Positions 53,348 to 56,223 of a stretch of DNA of 56,223 nucleotides are shown here, in pieces. The translations under genes were made by a program, and so were the position numbers. The DNA comes from Chitinispirillum alkaliphilum (GTDB lineage Bacteria > Fibrobacterota > Chitinivibrionia > Chitinivibrionales > Chitinispirillaceae). The notes under the pieces were generated by a model that made no database searches, had not been told where the DNA came from, and saw only the letters and a list, made by a program, of their open reading frames with translations. Every line of letters begins with the position of its first letter. Position 1 is the first letter of the stretch. The stretch covers positions 1 through 56,223 of the forward strand of contig LDWW01000024.1 of NCBI GenBank assembly GCA_001045525.1, in the 5' to 3' direction.

Positions 53348-53683
53348 TTATTTCTTTTTCGCAGCCTTTTTCTTTGCAGAAGCAGCTCTGGGCCTTGTTG
53401 TTTTGGTTTTTGTAGCCGCAGCAGCAGGCTTTTCTTCTTTTTCAGTCTTGCTTTCAGAAGTCTCTTTTTCTGCTTTGCTCTTTGTGGCAGCTTTTGGTGC
53501 TGTGGTTTTTGCAGGCTGTTTTTTAGTGGTCTGCGATGATTCTGAAGCAGGCTTTTTTTCAAGCTCTGCCATCACTTCCTGTTCAGCCCGGATCCAATCC
53601 TGGATATGATATCCATCCTGTGCACCTCTTTTGAGGAACAATTCATATGCTCTTTTCTCAATTAACTCTTTTACGGTTTGCAT
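53348..53683 (-). CDS. DUF2934 protein with histone H1-like Lys/Ala-rich tail
   Basis: 111 residues. The first 40 (VKELIEKRAYELFLKRGAQDGYHIQDWIRAEQEVM) are a DUF2934 domain. The remainder is low-complexity Lys, Ala, Thr, Pro and Glu (for example AKTTAPKAATKSKAEK, ending AKKKAAKKK), like eukaryotic H1 or AlgP-type tails. A nucleic-acid-binding role is likely. AAGGAGG seven bases before ATG 53683. Composition bias means homology searches may be misled by the tail. Confidence 0.88.
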   Translation of the reverse strand: MQTVKELIEKRAYELFLKRGAQDGYHIQDWIRAEQEVMAELEKKPASESSQTTKKQPAKTTAPKAATKSKAEKETSESKTEKEEKPAAAATKTKTTRPRAASAKKKAAKKK

Positions 53684-53972
53684 AGTGCAGCCTCCTTTTG
53701 GCTTCTAAATGATCACTTTCTCATAGTCTTTTTTTTATTATTGAGCAGAATTAAGTATAATTAATTGTGCTGCAGGTTTTCAACTCGTTAATCTTTGCAA
53801 AGCCAGATCACAAATAAACGATATATATTTGACAACTTGATTAAGTTTAATTTACTTAAAGCCTGATTCAAAAAGAAGTAAAAAAAGGTACTTCGTTGCA
53901 GCACTTTTCCCAAGCCCTTGCTTTTAGTATTTTTATAATGCAGAATAAGAGTACGCTAACCAAAGTAGCAAC

Positions 53973-55787
53973 GTGCATAAAAAAAACAAATACACAGATT
54001 GTACTGATACACAAGAAATGCAAAACAAGCATTCAAATACCCCAGACTCCATTTCTCAACCTGTATCATTTGATGAGATTGTCGATAAGGCACTTCACTT
54101 TTGCCGGGAACTTCCGCATGCCTGCTCTGACTACTGCAATCAAATCTCAGACCTCAAATATCGCCTGACCGGGGGCAAACTCCACCTTGCCGTTCTTGGT
54201 CAGTTTAACCGTGGCAAAAGTACTTTTATCAATGCACTGCTTGGGCTTAAAGTGCTCCCCACCTCCATTCTCCCCGTTACATCAGTTCCAACCCGAATCG
54301 AATATGGTGAGGAACACACATGTACTATCAGCTTTCTTAACGGCAAGCCTGACTTGTCCATACGTAATGACAGGGAAAAAATTTCAGCAGCACTTATAGA
54401 GTATGTTGCAGAAGAAAACAATCCAAAAAACCAACTTTGTGTCAGAGATGTAAAACTAACCTGCAACAGCTCCCTGCTGGCAAACGGTACAGTTCTGATT
54501 GACACTCCGGGTTTCGGCTCAACCCATGTTCATAACACAAGCACCACAGTAGATTTTCTCTCTGGCTGTGATGCAGCGATTTTTATTCTTTCAGCCGACC
54601 CACCTTTCACCCAAACAGAGGTTGAATTTTTAAAACAGGTAAAGCTCTACATACCTAAACTGTTTTTCGTGCTTAACAAAATCGACATACTTTCGAAAGA
54701 CCAGAAAATACAAGTTGACAGGTTTATAAAAAACATTCTCAAAGAAAAACTCCAGCATAGTGGGAATGTTAAGCTATTCCATATCTCTGCCGTCATGGGA
54801 GAAGAGGCTCAGAAACACTCACCCAAAGATAAGCACTGGAAATCCAGCGGCCTGGAGGAGATCAAAGCCGAAGTTTTAGATTTCATGGTCAGAGAGAAGT
54901 ATTTCACTCTTTCTGAGGCTCTTGGAGACAAATTCAAAGCTTCCTTATCCGGAATAGAACATATCATAAGAGAGGAAATTGTAAAACTTAAATCACCTAT
55001 TGATCACAGCGCAAAAGAGCAGCAAAAAATCACTTCATTGCTGGAGGATTTAGCGAAACACAAAGATTATCAATTAAAAAAACTGGATGCCGGAGTTGAG
55101 GAACTCATACAAAGGATTGAGAAACAAATTACCACCTCCGCAGAAAACATTAGGTCTGATATAGATCAAATTATGGATGAAAAACTTATTGAGATTCACA
55201 ATTTTAACAAATCTGCTTCCAATCTTGCGATATTCATACCTTCAGCGCTAAGAAACTCCTTTGACAAATTGCAGTTCGAAACAATGAGCCTCACCGACAA
55301 ATCTTTCAGATTTTTTGTTTCGGCACAGGAGAGTGAATTGCAGCTTTTTATTTCCTCCATTTGGAAATTTCCCCCTAAACCACTGAACGAACCTTTTGTT
55401 GATCAAGAGATTACCCCACCACTGTATCAGGATTTTTTCACAGTGAGCAATTTCCCCCTGCCCCAAAAACCTCCATTTTTAATTTTAGTGTCTGCCCATA
55501 AACAAGCTAAGATCATAAAAGAATATTTTAAAACACCGATTGGAAAACAGATCAATTTTCTCAAAACCCGTGTTATTAATGACTCTACAGCTTCACTCAA
55601 CAAATCAGCTGAAATTCTCCGAAATACAGTCATTTCCAGATACGATCTAACAAAACAGCTCCTTGAAGATATGCTGCAAAAGGAAACCGATAAACTAAAT
55701 AGTAGCGCAAAAGAAAACAGCAAGCTCCAGGATTTAGAGTCGCAGTTAAGGTGTGTGGAAGAGATCAGAAGTTTACTAGTAAACTGA
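53973..55787 (+). CDS. Dynamin-like GTPase
   Basis: 604 residues from GTG 53973; ATG 54018 (residue 16) is an alternative and neither has a strong ribosome site. The GTPase domain has P-loop GQFNRGKSTFINALLG (about residues 76-91), the switch I Thr in PVTSVPTRI, DTPGFGS and NKIDIL. After residue 300 the sequence is helical coiled coil (long stretch about 330-410) with a hydrophobic patch (about 485-500), as in bacterial dynamins that remodel membranes. TTGACA at 53829 may be a -35 element. Monocistronic, with a long A+T-rich leader and a minisatellite behind it. Confidence 0.88.
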   Translation: MHKKNKYTDCTDTQEMQNKHSNTPDSISQPVSFDEIVDKALHFCRELPHACSDYCNQISDLKYRLTGGKLHLAVLGQFNRGKSTFINALLGLKVLPTSILPVTSVPTRIEYGEEHTCTISFLNGKPDLSIRNDREKISAALIEYVAEENNPKNQLCVRDVKLTCNSSLLANGTVLIDTPGFGSTHVHNTSTTVDFLSGCDAAIFILSADPPFTQTEVEFLKQVKLYIPKLFFVLNKIDILSKDQKIQVDRFIKNILKEKLQHSGNVKLFHISAVMGEEAQKHSPKDKHWKSSGLEEIKAEVLDFMVREKYFTLSEALGDKFKASLSGIEHIIREEIVKLKSPIDHSAKEQQKITSLLEDLAKHKDYQLKKLDAGVEELIQRIEKQITTSAENIRSDIDQIMDEKLIEIHNFNKSASNLAIFIPSALRNSFDKLQFETMSLTDKSFRFFVSAQESELQLFISSIWKFPPKPLNEPFVDQEITPPLYQDFFTVSNFPLPQKPPFLILVSAHKQAKIIKEYFKTPIGKQINFLKTRVINDSTASLNKSAEILRNTVISRYDLTKQLLEDMLQKETDKLNSSAKENSKLQDLESQLRCVEEIRSLLVN

Positions 55788-55830
55788 AAAGTTGGTTTAG
55801 GAGTGAAGTCTCAGTCTGGGTTTTGGTTTT

Positions 55831-56223
55831 CACCCCAGAGGTGATTTAGTGGTTTTTATCCCAGAGGTGATTTAGTGGTTTTCACCCCTGAGGTGATTTA
55901 GTGGTTTTCACCCCTGAGGTGATTTAGTGGTTTTCTACCCCAGAGGTGATTTAGTGGTTTCTACCCCAGAGGTGATTTAGTGGTTTTCACCCCTGAGGTG
56001 ATTTAGTGGTTTTCTACCCCAGAGGTGATTTAGTGGTTTCTACCCCAGAGGTGATTTAGTGGTTTCTACCCCTGAGGTGATTTAGTGGTTTTTTCTACCC
56101 CAGAGGTGATTTAGTGGTTTTTTCTACCCCAGAGGTGATTTAGTGGTTTTCACCCCTGAGGTGATTTAGTGGTTTTCTACCCCAGAGGTGATTTAGTGGT
56201 TTTTTCTACCCCAGAGGTGATTT
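55831..56223 (+). repeat. Minisatellite of 26-29 bp units after the dynamin-like gene
   Basis: Fifteen copies of GAGGTGATTTAGTGGTTT begin at 55838, 55864, 55890, 55916, 55943, 55969, 55995, 56022, 56048, 56074, 56103, 56132, 56158, 56185 and 56214 (the last is cut by the window end). Spacing is 26, 27 or 29 bp. The core is constant, and variation is confined to the T-run and the junction (CACCCCT or CTACCCCA). Unit lengths are not multiples of three, so it is not coding. No unique spacers, so not CRISPR. The CACCCCT-type units can form a small CACC/GGTG hairpin with the next unit's start. Confidence 0.95.

Noticed and set aside
53896-54168. 90-codon plus-strand frame overlapping the start of the dynamin-like gene
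   Set aside because: It is out of frame with the clear GTPase and shows no ribosome site or family likeness.
55831-56223. CRISPR array
   Set aside because: Units are directly adjacent, with no unique spacers, spacing of 26-29 bp and a low-complexity T/C-rich sequence; no cas gene is in the window.

Overview
The window reads as a chromosomal segment of an anaerobic, fermentative, Gram-negative polysaccharide degrader. Evidence: a very large secreted GH5 glycanase; two further secreted proteins ending in a domain that resembles type IX secretion (T9SS) sorting domains; periplasmic Spy/HtrA envelope-stress proteins; and a complete set of genes for an electron-bifurcating [FeFe] hydrogenase, its maturases and the redox repressor Rex. 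This mix suggests the FCB group. My best guess is the Fibrobacterota/Chitinivibrionia side, but this is inference from gene content, with no rRNA or marker gene in the window. No tRNA, rRNA, intact insertion sequence, prophage or CRISPR array was found.

Layout. 1-9.4 kb (minus strand): GH5 glycanase with duplicated carbohydrate-binding/MBG-repeat modules (its 3' end lies beyond the window), two small unknown ORFs, and a 995-aa protein of alternating carbohydrate-binding-like and InlB-like repeats. 9.8-11.7 kb (minus): DUF72 protein, dCMP deaminase, RpiB. 11.8-13.9 kb (plus): ECF sigma factor, putative anti-sigma protein and two Spy-like periplasmic proteins. 14.2-16.5 kb (plus): GH13 enzyme and RNase D. 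16.5-22.2 kb: HtrA protease, a small stress-like protein, a DUF4184 membrane protein and a secreted BNR/Ycf48-like protein. 22.4-24.0 kb: flotillin-like FloA and an unknown membrane partner, followed by about 1.2 kb with no recognisable gene. 25.2-28.8 kb (plus): a strongly divergent enolase, Asd and a putative outer-membrane protein. 28.8-31.4 kb (minus): RsmE, a lipoate-ligase-like protein and a DUF362 ferredoxin protein. 31.5-38.8 kb (minus): PrkA-YeaH-SpoVR plus a second PrkA-like ATPase. 39.1-40.2 kb: DAHP synthase. 40.3-49.9 kb (minus): hydE, a small ORF, hydG, hydF and a TM1266-type regulator; then, behind a terminator, hydA, hydB, a 2Fe-2S protein, a HATPase protein and hydC. 50.1-53.2 kb (plus, divergent): DRTGG, CBS-HATPase, DRTGG, PHP and Rex. 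53.3-56.2 kb: a DUF2934 protein with a histone-H1-like tail, a dynamin-like GTPase and a 26-29 bp minisatellite that runs off the window.

How it fits together. HydABC is expected to oxidise NADH and reduced ferredoxin together to make H2 from fermented sugars, and HydE/F/G build its H-cluster. The divergent operon encodes Rex and a set of putative energy- or redox-sensing proteins. Two Rex-like palindromes lie between the two operons, so one NADH-responsive switch probably controls both. The least explained parts are this DRTGG/CBS-HATPase/PHP module, the four-gene two-PrkA operon, the divergent enolase, and the terminal minisatellite.
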